DNA of 64,000 nucleotides from Rhipidocladum racemiflorum (taxonomy: Eukaryota > Streptophyta > Magnoliopsida > Poales > Poaceae). The stretch covers positions 36,674,392 through 36,738,391 of the forward strand of contig CM070591.1 in assembly GCA_036346355.1 (NCBI GenBank), in the 5' to 3' direction. The notes under the pieces were generated by a model. That model was not told the origin of the DNA. It did not search any database and was given only the letters and a program-made list of their open reading frames with translations. The translations under genes and the position numbers were made by a program. Positions 46,028 to 57,749 of the stretch are shown here, in pieces; the stretch's first letter is position 1, and every line of letters starts with the position of its first letter.

Positions 46028-48199
46028 ATGGATCGTTATTCGACAAAACCATGTGTGTTCGATGGTGTTGATTTTCAGTTTTGGAAGGCCAAGATGGAGG
46101 CGTTCATCCAAGCACAAGGCTTCACAATTTGGGAGAAGGTCTACAAGCCATACCAAGTCCCTGCAAACGACAACGTCAACGACACCAATCGCACACATGT
46201 TGAAGCAAATAGCAAGGCGCGCAACTTGATCATCCAAGGCTTGGGACGCAGCGACTTTGATCGTGTGGTTCATCTTCGATCCGCATATGAGTTATGGAAA
46301 TCTCTTTGTGATTACCATGAGGGTTCTAACACTGTCAAAGAGGTTCGCCAAGATATTTACAAAAAAGAATACATGCGTTTTGAGATGAAACCTAGTGAAT
46401 CTGTAGATGACTTCTTTGCACGTTTCAATAAAATTCTTAGCAATCTACGTCTTTGTTGGAGTTAGCTACACTGATGCTGAAAATGCTCGACAATTGCTTA
46501 GTGCTTTGGACATGTCAGTGTGGGAGATGAAAGTAACATCTATACAAGAATCTACTACCATGAGCACACTCACATTAGATGTTCTTTACTCTAAGTTGAA
46601 AACTCATGAGTTGGATGTTCTTGCCAGGAAGGGTAACATTAAATCAATTTCTTTGATCTCTAACCCTAACATGTCAAATGCAAATTCTTCTTCTAGCTTT
46701 GCCTTGTCTTCCATGTCTTCTTTAACAGATGAGCAACTTGAAGAGTTTCCTGAAGAAGATCTGGCACTACTCTCTTCTCGCTTTAACAAAGCTTTGCAGA
46801 ATGTGAGAATGAGAAAGACAGGTGGTCCTCCAAGATGCTATGAGTGTGGTGACCTCAACCATATTCGCACAAATTGTCCTAAGCTTGCAGGAAAAACATC
46901 AAAGGAGGAGAAGGACAACGATGAAGGAATGAGAAGAAAAGGTTCTCGTCAAATGATAGGAAGAAGAAGAGCTTCATCAACCGCAAGGTGGTTCACCGAG
47001 TTCTTTCCGCTCTTGAACAAGTCAATTTGAGCGATGTGGACTCGGAGAGCAGCGAAGATGATGCAACTCCAAGCAAGCATGATTTGATAGGATTATGTCT
47101 CATGGCAAGCAGCAAGGATAGCTTCATCGAGGCGACCACGACAAATGACTTCAATGAGGTAGATCCTCTTATGATGAATTAGCTATTGCTGTTGCTCGTC
47201 TTGGAAAATTGCTTGACAAACGTGATAAGAAAATTAAGAAACATGATTTCATTATTGAATCATTGAATGCTGAAATTGCTAGACTTAAGACTTTGATTCC
47301 TAGTGATGATACTTGCAAATCATGTGACTTAATTTACAATGAGCTCACCTTGCTTAGGAAAGAACATGCTCTTTTGTTGCATCTAAATGAGAAAAATGAG
47401 AAACATGTTGTACATGCTAGCTGTTCCACCGATGATTTGCATAGTTCAACTTCTTGTTCTAAATGCTCAACTCTTGAATTAAAATTGAAAGATGCAAATG
47501 CTAGGGTTTCTCAATTAATCGATAATTTGCTTTCACATGAAATTCTCTCATGCTCAACTTGTCGCAAGCAAAAGGAAAAGTAGATGTTCCTGCAATAATT
47601 GTTTAACTCTTGCTAAGAAAGTTGATTACTTGCAAAATTCTTTGGAACGTTTCACTAATGGCAAGAAGAAGTTGAACATGATTTTGGATCAATCTAAGGT
47701 TAGCACAAACAAGAGAGGTTTAGGTTTTGATCCTTATGCCACATATGAAACTAAACCTCAGACCGTTGTTCAGGCTCCTTGCAAAATTGAGTTATCTAAT
47801 GAGCCTAAGAAAATTGCTTTTCAATCACGTGGTTTTTTATCTTCTACTATGATGAATGCAAAATGTGCTTTTACTGTTAAAGCTAAACATCATGTCAAGT
47901 ACACTTGCACTCATTGTGGTAGAAATGGACACTTAGTAGATTTTTGCTTTAGACTAGCCAAACAGCAAAAGAAGGAAAGAACTGAGGCTAGGTCAAATTT
48001 CAGCAAAGCACATTTTTATGCGCCTAGAGTGATGAAAACACCTTTTGTTCCTACAAACATGGGAAAAGGCAAATCTGATTTTGTGCATAAAAATTATCGT
48101 GTTGTACCTACTGTTGTGCGTCGTGTGTCTCAGTACTGGATTCCCAAAAATCTCATTCCTAACCCCAGTACTGAGGCCTCGACATGTTTTGCTATGTAG
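46028..48199 (+). pseudogene. Element C gag, broken
   Basis: ATG 46028 (MDRYSTKPCVFDGVDFQFWK) opens a copia gag with the UBN2/gag core (YELWKSLCDYHEGSNTVKE). A frameshift near 46450 separates it from 46460-47030, which carries a zinc knuckle CYECGDLNHIRTNC at 46836-46877. Stops or shifts lie near 47030, 47180 and 47580. A coiled-coil-like Lys/Glu/Leu-rich part (47209-47583) and a second knuckle (CTHCGRNGHLVDFC, 47906-47947) follow. The second knuckle and long spacer fit the large gag of Maximus/SIRE elements. A stop at 48197-48199 precedes the protease. Confidence 0.85.
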
Positions 48200-49168
48200 G
48201 CTTCTCGCGCAAGGAAGGAGAACATATGGCTAGTGGATTCCGGATGCTCACGCCACATGTCCGGTGATAAAAATTGGTTCTCCTCCCTCACTCGTGCATC
48301 TCGTGCTGAAAGTGTTACTTTTGGAGATGCTTCTTCCTCTTCTGTTGTGGCAAAAGGTACAATAAAGGTAAGTGGCAAGTTTATGTTCAAAGATGTGGCT
48401 CTTGTTGAAAATTTGAAATATAACTTGCTTTCTGTCTCACAAATGCTTGATGAAGATCTTGAGATAAGCTTTAAGAAAAATGAATGCAAAGTGCTAGATG
48501 CTTCAGGTGATCTTGTGTTCAAAATTTCTCGTTTTGGAAGAGTCTTTAAAGCTGATTTTGATGCATCACCTTTTTCTAAGCATAGGTGTCTAATTGCTAA
48601 TGTTTCTAAAGATTTATTCTTTTGGCATCGTAGACTTGGTCATGTTGGTTTTGATCATCTTACTCGTGTAAGTGGATTAGATCTTATACGAGGCTTGCCT
48701 AAGCTTAAGGGTGATAGCAATCTAGTATGTTCTTCTTGTAGACATGGTAAGATGATTGCAGGTTCACATCCACCTCTTACCATAGTGATGACAAACGCTC
48801 CAGGACAGCTTCTACATCTTGATACAGTTGGACCATCTCGAGTTCAATCCTTTGGAGGCAAACGGTATGTGCTTGTGATTGTTGATGATTTTTCTAGATA
48901 CTCTTGGGTGTATTTTATGGCATCTAAGGATGAGGCTTTTAGTCATTTTAGAAGTCTTGTTCTTAGGCTTTCTGTTGACCATCCAAGAGCTCTCAAAGCT
49001 ATTAGAAGTGATAATGGAACTGAATTCAAAAATGCTTCCTTTGATCTCTTTTGTGCTGAAAAAGGAATTGATCATCAATTTTCATCACCTAGAGTGCCTC
49101 AACAAAACGGTGTAGTCGAAAGGAAAAACAGAACGTTGGTTGAGATGGCTAGAACCATGTTAGATGAA
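48200..49168 (+). pseudogene. Element C protease and integrase, 5' part of pol
   Basis: Protease motif WLVDSGCSRHMSGD (active-site Asp) at about 48228-48270, then the copia zinc region (HRRLGHVGFDHL, SSCRHGKM, about 48625-48755). The integrase core follows: LLHLDTVGPSR (first Asp), VIVDDFSRYSWVYF, IRSDNGTEFKN (second Asp), and VPQQNGVVERKNRTLVEMA (Glu). The frame is open from 48200 until LTR D splits it after MLDE at 49168. Confidence 0.9.
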
Positions 49169-52100
49169 TGTCGGGACCCCGAATTTGCAAATCCGGACCC
49201 TCTGTGTATTCAGCACTAGTCCAGGAACGCGCTAGTGCACACAGTCTTAACATCGGTAAATATCACAATCATACCACTCGATACTAATAGAGTACTTTAT
49301 TTAAATAGTCAAACTGGGTACTTGACCTTATGGTCAAGTCACAAATGCACGACGCAGGCGAAACTTATTAAGAGAGAAATAGTAGCAAATAAAAATCAAA
49401 TAACTCGTGGCGCCATCCAAGATACCACAGGCAACTGACTGGGCTCGCTTCCCTAAGTAGACGGATCCTCTTGGAGCTCCTCTTCCAAAGCTGGTGTAGT
49501 CTCCTCTTCAACTGGTGTTGTATTGTGGCAAGGGTGAGTACTTGGTACTCAGCAAGTCATGCACAGAATGCAGGCTAATATACTATATGCATGGCTTGGT
49601 ACAAAGGAATAGCTTAAGGTATATTTGCGATGCTTGACATTTGACAAGTAACATAAGTAGATTCGAAAGCAGTAGAAACAAGTATAGCATAAATAACTTT
49701 TCAAGGAGTTTAATAAACACCTTTCCCATCCTAATCCACATTTCCAACAACATCATTATTAATCCAACCCAACCTTTTAAATCCAAGTTATTTTTGAGAA
49801 AATCTAACCCTTGACTGTAATTCCCGAGCGATGTCCAATACCGCGGACACGGCTATTCGAATAGATTCTACACTCTGCAGAGGTTATGCACTTTACCCAC
49901 AAGATACAGTCAAACACCACAAAGGCGAGTTCCCGTAACAAAGTCTTTCGGAAACTTCTAACAATACAAGTGGTCCTCCCCGGTTATTGCACACTAACCC
50001 TTCCCTTAGCTAAGGCGAAGTTTAGGCCAATCAACCGTTAGATGGGTACTGGCCTCGGCCAGACGCTCCCCGCACAACTTACACAAAGGGTGTAGTTGAC
50101 CTCATGATGTCCCACAGTTACGTTATTAGCAACTTAGTCAACTAGGTCCGTCCAATTACAGGACATGTGGTTGCACGTTAGACCCAGTTCAAAGGCTTGC
50201 AAGGTTAAGTCCTTAGGGTGACCAGGGCAAGACTACCCAAGAACCAAATCAACATCCCCAATGCGAATCGGCCCACCTGATTACTCTTGCCACATGCCCC
50301 GGTCGAAAACTATTTATCAAACCCCAGTTGATTACCATGCACCACGTGCCATCAACATCACATGATACCTTTCCAAAACAGGTTCAATATATCATTAAGT
50401 CAACATTAGCATTTGATTGTCCAAAATCATGTCATGAGCACGTAGCAGGTCTAAGCAGTATACTACAACGGTCTAAAACCCATGTTGGCAATTTAATAAT
50501 GTCCAACTAGTAAACCACAACTAGGGTGACAAGGGTCATGGCACATATTTAAGTAATCAAGGTGTCATACAGCAAATTGGTATTTATCTAATTCCCCAAA
50601 TTTAAATAAAGTATTTTCTAATTGAACTAGCATGCAATAGGTTAAATCAAAATAGATTTCGAAATAGGATCAACATGGTCAAAGCACAACTTGCCTTCAA
50701 AAAGTACTTGCTCTTGGTCTTGAGTTGGATCCTGAGTCAATACTTCTCCTTCGAATTCTTCCGGCACTTCAACGTCTACTCGTAAAGCGTGCAAATAGCA
50801 ATACACAAATAAACAATAGGCAAAAAGTGTCCAAACATCCAAATAAAATCCATGAACAGAGAGAACATAATTTTATGAATTTTTAGAAACTGAAATCGTC
50901 AAATTTGGAGTTAAAATGCAAAAGTTATGATTATTTAAAGTTTAAATAATCAATTAAATAATTTTACAGAGAAAAACTTTAGTCCAAAAATTAAATAAAA
51001 TTCATATTTAGGTAGGTCTCAATTTTATACAAATTTAGAAATTTGAATCACTCAAATCGGAGTTGAAACACAAAAGTTATAAGCATTTGAAGTTTGAATC
51101 AAAATCTGAAATCATTATTTCGAATTAATAAATCATTTTCTTTTTCGGAAATTAATTATTGCGTCATGGGTGACACGCGTCGGCTCTTGGTTGGTCGGTG
51201 GCGTCGGCTCCACGGACTCGGCGCATGGTGCGGCTCGGTCCACCATGGACGATCCACGGCCGGTCGGCCCGACACGCGGAGTCCCACCCGTCGGTGGGTC
51301 ACGTGCAGTCGCGGCTCTCGGGCGAGACATCGACATCACGGGCCCCGCATGTCGCTGACGCCGCAGCCACGCCAGGCTCGCCTGGCCGCGCACGCGGCCC
51401 GGCCGCTGACGCAACGCACGGCCGCGGCGACGGCCACGTGGCATGATCACGGCCGTTGGATCTAGATCCAACGGTCTAGATCTACCCTAAGTTAACGCGA
51501 TTTCAAAGACGCGTGGCGATCGTGGGCGTCGGATCTTGATCCAACGGTCCAGATCCGATCTGGTTTTCCAAAGTTTCGGGAAACGTGGACTCACCGTGAT
51601 CGTCCGATGAAGATCCAGCGGTGCCGCGGAGCTCGTGGGCGGAGATGGAGTCACGCAGCGGTGGGTTGCCGGCGCCAGGGAAGATGACCACGGGCGCGGC
51701 GCTACGGGCGTTCTCCGGCGTGATCGAGATGTCCCGCAGGTGCGCCTTGTCTTGGGGGTTCCGAACCTGGGCTTCAACACGGCGAACAAGGGCTATCGGT
51801 GCCGGAGAAGACGAGGAAACCGTAGCGGCTCCGTCCAACTTCGGCGAGCAATCGGCACGGCTTGGCGGCGGCTTGAGCTCTATTAGCTAGGGCAACGGGG
51901 CGCATGGGAGAGGGCAACCTCGGGGGCCGGTCCGGGCCTTAAATACGGCCTCGACGTGCGCGCAAATCGGAACCCTAGCCGTGTCCCGCTTGGTCACGGC
52001 GGAGCTTTCTGGTTCGGAGTCGGAGCGGAGACGATGGCTGGGAACCGTCCACGTGTTGCGATGAGCGGCTGCGATTGCTCACGCGCGAACGGGTCCGACC

Positions 52101-52568
52101 GGACTCAGGCTCGAACCGGTACGGTCCAATCCGGACCGTTGGATCCCGATCCAACGGTCGGAATCGATTGGGATTAAGAACGGGTTTGGTTGAGTCAACT
52201 GGCTCGGGTCGGACTCGAACTCGAGTCTGACTCGGGCTCGGTCGGATGAACAGTATAAACCCACTCGCATTTTCCAACGATTTAATAATTAAAATAATTC
52301 CCAGTAATTCATTTAATTCATTAAAAATAGCAAATGACTCAGAAAAATTCCAGAAAAATTCTGGAAAATATCTTGGATCATTTTGGACTCAAATAAAATA
52401 TTTCCAACAAAATTTTATTTGCAAAATTAAATTCTTTAATTATTTCAAAATGGAATAAATTCAAATAAATTCCAAATAAATCCAAATAAATTCCAGAAAA
52501 TTCCAAAAATTCACCAAAGTGCCAAATCACACATGAATTTAAGAAAAGCAAAATTTTGGGGTGTTACA
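49169..52568 (-). mobile_element. Element D: solo LTR, family LTR-1, inverted, inside copia pol, 3400 bp
   Basis: TGTCGGGACCC to GGGGTGTTACA, with perfect duplication ATGAA (49164-49168 and 52569-52573); removing it rejoins the copia integrase reading. TATA-like sequence inverted at 51938-51947. Palindromes at 51453-51474, 51526-51547 and 52136-52157. It is the innermost, youngest layer. It closely resembles the element B LTRs. Confidence 0.95.
49453..50775 (-). CDS. LTR-borne acidic ORF in solo LTR D (exons 50775-50695 and 49511-49453)
   Basis: Exon 1 is 81 nt (DVEVPEEFEGEVLT onwards, one Gly to Glu change against element B), donor GAAG|GCAAGT. Exon 2 is 59 nt (VEEETTPALEEELQEDPST, stop), acceptor CAG intact. 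There are no stops and the junction phase is exact. The LTR keeps its own TATA-like box, so this solo LTR could in principle be a complete small transcription unit. Confidence 0.5.
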
Positions 52569-54774
52569 ATGAACATCACACTCCTAGAAATTTTTGGGCT
52601 GAAGCGATTTTAACTGCTTGTTATGTTTCAAACCGTGTGTTTTTGAGATCAAAATTGGGTAAGACTCCATATGAGTTTCGGTTTGGACATAGACCTTCTG
52701 TTTCTCACTTTCGAGTTTTTGGATGCAAATGTTTTGTCTTGAAATCTGGAAATCTTGATAAATTTGAAGCTAGATCAACTGATGGCATTTTTCTTGGATA
52801 TCCTGCTCATACTCGTGGCTATCGTGTGCTTATTTTGGAAACTAACAAAATTTTGGAAACTTGTGAAGTTACTTTTGATGAGGCTAGTCCAGGCACTAGT
52901 CCAAGTGATGCAGGTACAGGCGCATACATTCAGGGGGAGAAAATCTTTGAAGATAATGATGATGTTGAAGATGATGTCTTGACTCTTCCTAATGCACAAC
53001 AAGCTGTAGCACCCTTGGCACCTACTACTACATCACCTACAGCTAACCATCCTAAAGCTACAACATCATCTGTACATGCTAAAAATGAAGAAGGAGAAGG
53101 AGAAGTCTCAAAAGCCAATGCTCCCTTGCACATTCAAAAAATGCATCCATCTGAACAAATGATTGGAGACCTAAATGAGAGAGTCACTCGATCCAGGTTT
53201 ATTCATTCTGACACTCATGCTCATTCTGCTTTAGTTGCCTCTTTTGAACCCAAAGATATATCTCATGCATTATCTGACGAATCTTGGATCAATGCCATGC
53301 ATGAAGAATTAGAGAATTTTGAACGAAATAAAGTTTGGAAACTTGTCTCACCACCTCCTGATTTTAATGTTATTGGAACTAGATGGGTTTTCAAAAATAA
53401 ACAAAGTGAGGATGGTGTTGTTGTTAGAAACAAGGCTAGATTGGTTGCTCAAGGTTACACTCAAATTGAAGGCTTAGATTTTGATGAAACCTTTGCTCTG
53501 TTGCTAGAATTGAAGCCATTAGAATCCTTTTAGCTTTTGCTGCATCCAAAGGTTTCAAATTGTATCAAATGGATGTGAAAAGTGCTTTTCTTAATGGCTA
53601 CATAAATGAGGAGGTTTATGTCAAGCAACCACCTGGTTTTGAAAATCCAAAGTTTCCAAATCATGTGTTCAAACTATCAAAAGCTTTGTATGGTTTGAAA
53701 CAAGCCCCTAGAGCATGGTATGATAGGCTAAAAACCTTTTACTTGAAAAAGGCTTTTAATGGGAAAGGTTGACAAAACTCTCTTTTACTCAAGCAAGGCA
53801 ATGATCAACTATTCGCTCAGATTTATGTTGATGATATTATCTTTGGTGGTTCATCTCATGTTTTAGTGTCCGAAGTTTTCGAAACAATGAGGAAGGAGTT
53901 TGAGATGAGTATGATGGGTGAGTTGACATACTTTTTGGGATTTCAAATCAAGCAAACGAAGGATGGTACTTTTGTACATCAAAGCAAATACACGAAAGAC
54001 TTGCTACATCGCTTTGGAATGGAAAACAGCAAGCCGATCATGACACCCATGGAGAGCACTTGCGCACTTGACCCTGATGAAGATGGTGAGCAGGTTGATC
54101 AAAAGGAATATAGAAGCTATAGGTTCACTTTTGTACCTCACTGCATCAAGGCCGGATATACAATTTGCTGTATGCTTGTGTGCTCGTTTTCAAGCTTCCC
54201 CACGTGCTTCACATCGACAAGCTGTCAAAAGGATTTTCAGGTATCTTCATGGAACTCAAGATTTTGGCATTTGGCTTTCTGCTTCCTCATGCATTAGTTT
54301 GAGATCTTTTTCTGATGCTGATTTTGGAGGATGTAGAATTGATAGGAAAAGCACTTCTGGTTCATGTCACTTCTTGGGAAATTCTCTCATTGCATGGTCA
54401 TCTAGAAAGCAATCTTCATTTGCACAATCAAGCGCTGAATCAATATGTGGGCTTTGCTAGTTGTTGTTCTCAAATTCTTTGGAAAGTAGCTACACTTAAA
54501 GATTATGGGGTTATTTTGGATAGTGTTCCTCTTCTGTGTGATAACACTAGTGCAATTTGCATTGCTAAGAACCCTGTGCAACATTCAAGAACAAAACATA
54601 TTGACATCAGATTTCACTTTCTTAGAGATCATGTTGAAAAAGGCAACATTGTGCTTCATCATGTGGATACTGAACATCAATTGGCAGACATTTTCACAAA
54701 ACCTTTGTCTTCTTCTCGTTTTGCTTTTATTCGGGGAGAACTTGGAATTGTTCATCCAATGGGATTGTTTTGAG
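52569..54774 (+). pseudogene. Element C reverse transcriptase and RNase H, 3' part of pol
   Basis: It resumes the integrase C-terminus (TPRNFWAEAILTACYVSNR, VFGCKCFV, GIFLGYPAHTRGYR), then an acidic linker, then RT (ERNKVWKLV, IGTRWVFKNK, NKARLVAQGY, MDVKSAFLNGYI, KALYGLKQAPRAWYDRL, and YVDDIIFGG with the catalytic Asp pair at about 53830). RNase H ends with TKHIDIRFHFLRDHV and LADIFTKPL. Frameshifts or stops near 53505, 53765, 54110 and 54430 break it. The final stop is at about 54772-54774. Confidence 0.9.
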
Positions 54775-55930
54775 GGGGAGTTTCCTTGCCAAGTTCTTTC
54801 ACTTGATGAGCCCACTTTATCATATTTCTTTATATGTTATGTAATTGAGCTAATATATGATAATCTAAATTGTCTCACTTGAACTAAGAATGACATTGCG
54901 GAATTCCCTGATCTGATTGCCTATAGCTAAATACTCTGTGATATCTTACTCTTCTAGGCTTGATATTGAATCCTCTTGACAAATTTGGGCTATGAAGCAA
55001 GTGTGGTTTCAACTTTACTCTTTCATAAGACCATTTAATCATTTTTGCATGTTTATAATCAAAGAAAAAGAAAAAAAGAAAAGGGAATAAAAAAAGGGGT
55101 GTTAAAAGCAAAAGCTTCAAGTTGTATGCTTCAGGCATGCTTTCCTTAAAAAAAGATGTATGCTTCAAGCATGCCATTCCCTCAAAGATAAGATGTATGC
55201 TTCAAGCATGCCACTCCTAGAAAATAAAAGAAGTATGCTTCAAGCATGCCACATGCGATTTATTGTTTAAAGATTAAATTGGTCTACTAGATTGGAGTTG
55301 AAACTACTTGCTCGCCCTCGCCCTAAGTTGTTAGTTACTTCAATTTTTTTTTAAAGCCTTGCTTTTTCTGCTAAGATCTTGCTTAGTACTTGGCTATAGT
55401 TGACTAAATTGAGGTTGAGATGCATGTCATTCCCTAACTTGTTAAAATCACTTCAAGATCATGTATTTTGCATATTATGTGATATATAAGGTTATATGAT
55501 CGAATGAGCTCATCTTTTCCTATCTTGGCACTCCCTTGTTTCTCCTTGTGAAATCTTTGCTTCAGGAAAAATTTTGAACCTGTTCTCTCTTTTACTCTTG
55601 ATGAATCCATTGTCAAAGGGGGAGAAATTTGGGAATCATTGAAAAGTTTAAGGAAAAAGGGGGAGAAGAAAAAGGAAAAAGGGGGAGAAGAAAAAGGGGG
55701 AGTTGTGTTTGGAAATTTGAGAAGTTTGGGAGAAGTTTGGAGAATTTTGGAATTTTTGGGCACATTGCACATTCACACACATTTTCCTTCTCAGGGGGAG
55801 ATTTTCTTTTGCATTTTGGTCAAAGGGGGAATTCTGTGTTTTCTTTTTGGTCCTTGATCCTTTGGATTTCAAAATCTTTTGTAAAGTGGATGCCAAATGT
55901 TCAATTCTAAGTGGTGTTGCCAATGTTTTC
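54775..55930 (+). other. Element C long 3' non-coding region
   Basis: 1.16 kb between the pol stop and the PPT with no supported ORF. It contains several GGGGGAG purine runs (54773, 55618, 55660, 55680-55700, 55792, 55824), four near-identical ATGCTT/AAGCAT palindromes (55124-55249) and A/T-rich stretches. SIRE/Maximus relatives can carry an env-like ORF here; none is visible. Confidence 0.7.
55124..55249 (+). repeat. Four spaced 17-bp palindromic repeats
   Basis: GTATGCTTCAAGCATGC at 55158-55174, 55195-55211 and 55233-55249, and one variant (CAGGC) at 55124-55140. The spacing is 34, 37 and 38 bp. Each unit has self-complementary arms ATGCTT/AAGCAT around a single C. The spacers differ, so only the palindrome is kept. 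Confidence 0.9.
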
Positions 55931-55944
55931 ATCAAGGGGGAGAT
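55931..55944 (+). promoter_or_regulatory. Polypurine tract of element C
   Basis: ATCAAGGGGGAGAT directly before the TGTGAAATC start of the 3' LTR, the usual site of plus-strand priming. Confidence 0.9.
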
Positions 55945-57749
55945 TGTGAAATCATGTGCTGAAAAATTAGCTTCGAATTGAATTTGCAAATATGTTTGTT
56001 CATGTGTTTTGTCAATTTGACAAGAAGCAGTAAGTTTCGCTTTTGCGCCGGACCAAGATCTCAAGAAACAGTAAGTTTCCCATCTACGACGGACAAACTT
56101 TGTTGGTCTGTCGTGGACATGCTTTTGAACTCATTGAGCCAAACTCAATTTTCCTCAAAAACCAGTAAGTTGTGCATGTACGACGGACAAAGTTTTTGGG
56201 TCTGTCGTGAACGTGTTTTTGAGCTCATGAGTCGAACTCAATCTTCCAAGAAACCAGTAAGTTTTGCATGTACGGCGGACAAACTTCTTTGGTTAGTCGT
56301 GAATGGCTTTTTGAGGTTTGATTTCGCATGTACGACGAACCGATTTTGTTTGTCCGTCGTGAACGTGTTTTCGCCAGAATGATTTCTTCTTGGAACCGAA
56401 ACTTTCACTTGTACAACGGACCGATTTTGTCTGTCCGTTGTGAATGTTTTTTTTTGAGTGATTTTTCATGTGTACGCTGGACCATATTTCCTTGTCCGTC
56501 GTGAATGCGTTTTTGCTGAATTAGGGTTTTGAGCAGAATTGAAATAATTTGAATTTGAGATTATGAAATTTGTGATGATTTCATGATGCTTCTTTTGAAG
56601 TGGACTTTATGCAATGCTCATGTGAGTATTTGCATGGATTGATGTGAGTCAAGTCGTGGACTTGTGCTCGGAATTGTTTTGTGGTTTGATCATGTGCAGG
56701 TATTGCTCGAAGACGAACGTGGTCGATGACGGGACCGGAACTAGGTTCATGGAGGAACTGAGGTTCGGGACTAGGTTCAGGAGGAACTGAGGTCTTGGTG
56801 GTCAAGGATGTCATGCGGGACGTTCGGGCTAAGAGAATGGTGCACATGAAGAATGGTTAGTCACGTGAGAATGGCAGGAGGTCATTCGCGTGCAAAGTGT
56901 TAGTCACGTGAGTATGGCGGTGGCCATACGGCGTGCAAAGTGTTAGTCACGTGAGTATGGTAGGGTTGCCATACGCGTGCAAGAGTTGTACTCGGCCAGG
57001 TTGGGCCAAGTAGAGTTGTGTTGGATACGGATTCCTTCTAGGGAATAGGAATCGTATTCAAAACTCCTTGTGGGTTGGTGCTTTAAATAGGTGGGGGGTC
57101 TCCTGTTGAAAGGCACCAAGTAGAGCTGAGCGCATCAAGCTTTGAGCTTGGTTTTAGGGTTTGTACTCTTTTGATGAGAGTATTTTAGACAAGAAATAAA
57201 GATCAATTCTTCCAAGATTTTTGCGTGCTACAAGAACCACGTCGCTCTGATGTTTTCTGTTTTGGTTCTTGTTTGCATGCTTGTTCTAATTCTAGATTGG
57301 TTTTTGATCGTTGAGTTTCATCTTGATTTGATCCATCAAAAACCGTTCTAGGGTATTGATTTAGAGTTTCTCAAAGTCTAGTTGATTAATCTTTTGAAGA
57401 TCTTGTTTAATCTTGAAGTTTTGATTAGATTGATTCTCGTCAAGTTCTGGATTAGCAAGCTTACGAAGCTCATAACTTTTGATCCGTAAGTCCGATCGAG
57501 CTGATTCTTTTGGGTTCGATTCGTATTGAAATCTAGTTTCTCGTGTCCAAATTTCAGATCAATCTAACGGTTGGATCTCTGGGAATTCTCGTTTTACCGA
57601 ACCTCTATCATTCTATTTTTGTCGAAAACGAGGCAATTATTTGGTTCTGTTTTGGGGTGAACTTTTAGTAGATCAAGAATTTGATTTTAGCTTCCGCACA
57701 ATCATTCACCCCCCCTCTGATTGCTATATTCGTATACTTCGATCCTACA
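55945..57749 (+). mobile_element. Element C 3' LTR, 1805 bp
   Basis: Same termini and internal layout as the 5' LTR: hairpin array about 56040-56520, G-box array about 56855-56985, TATA-like box 57082-57089. It points towards the intact gypsy pol that starts just beyond its end. Confidence 0.95.

Larger units (their letters stand above)
44178..57749 (+). mobile_element. Element C: complete Maximus/SIRE-type copia element, nested
   Basis: 5' LTR 44178-45975, PBS 45978, gag-pol 46028 to about 54774, long 3' non-coding region, PPT and 3' LTR 55945-57749. A perfect duplication ATCTA (44173-44177 and 57750-57754) flanks it and restores the gypsy frame when removed. It is interrupted by solo LTR D. 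Without D it is about 10.2 kb. By eye its two LTRs differ at roughly 25 positions plus a dozen small indels over 1.8 kb, so it is fairly young. Lineage inferred from gag and from the long 3' region. Confidence 0.95.
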
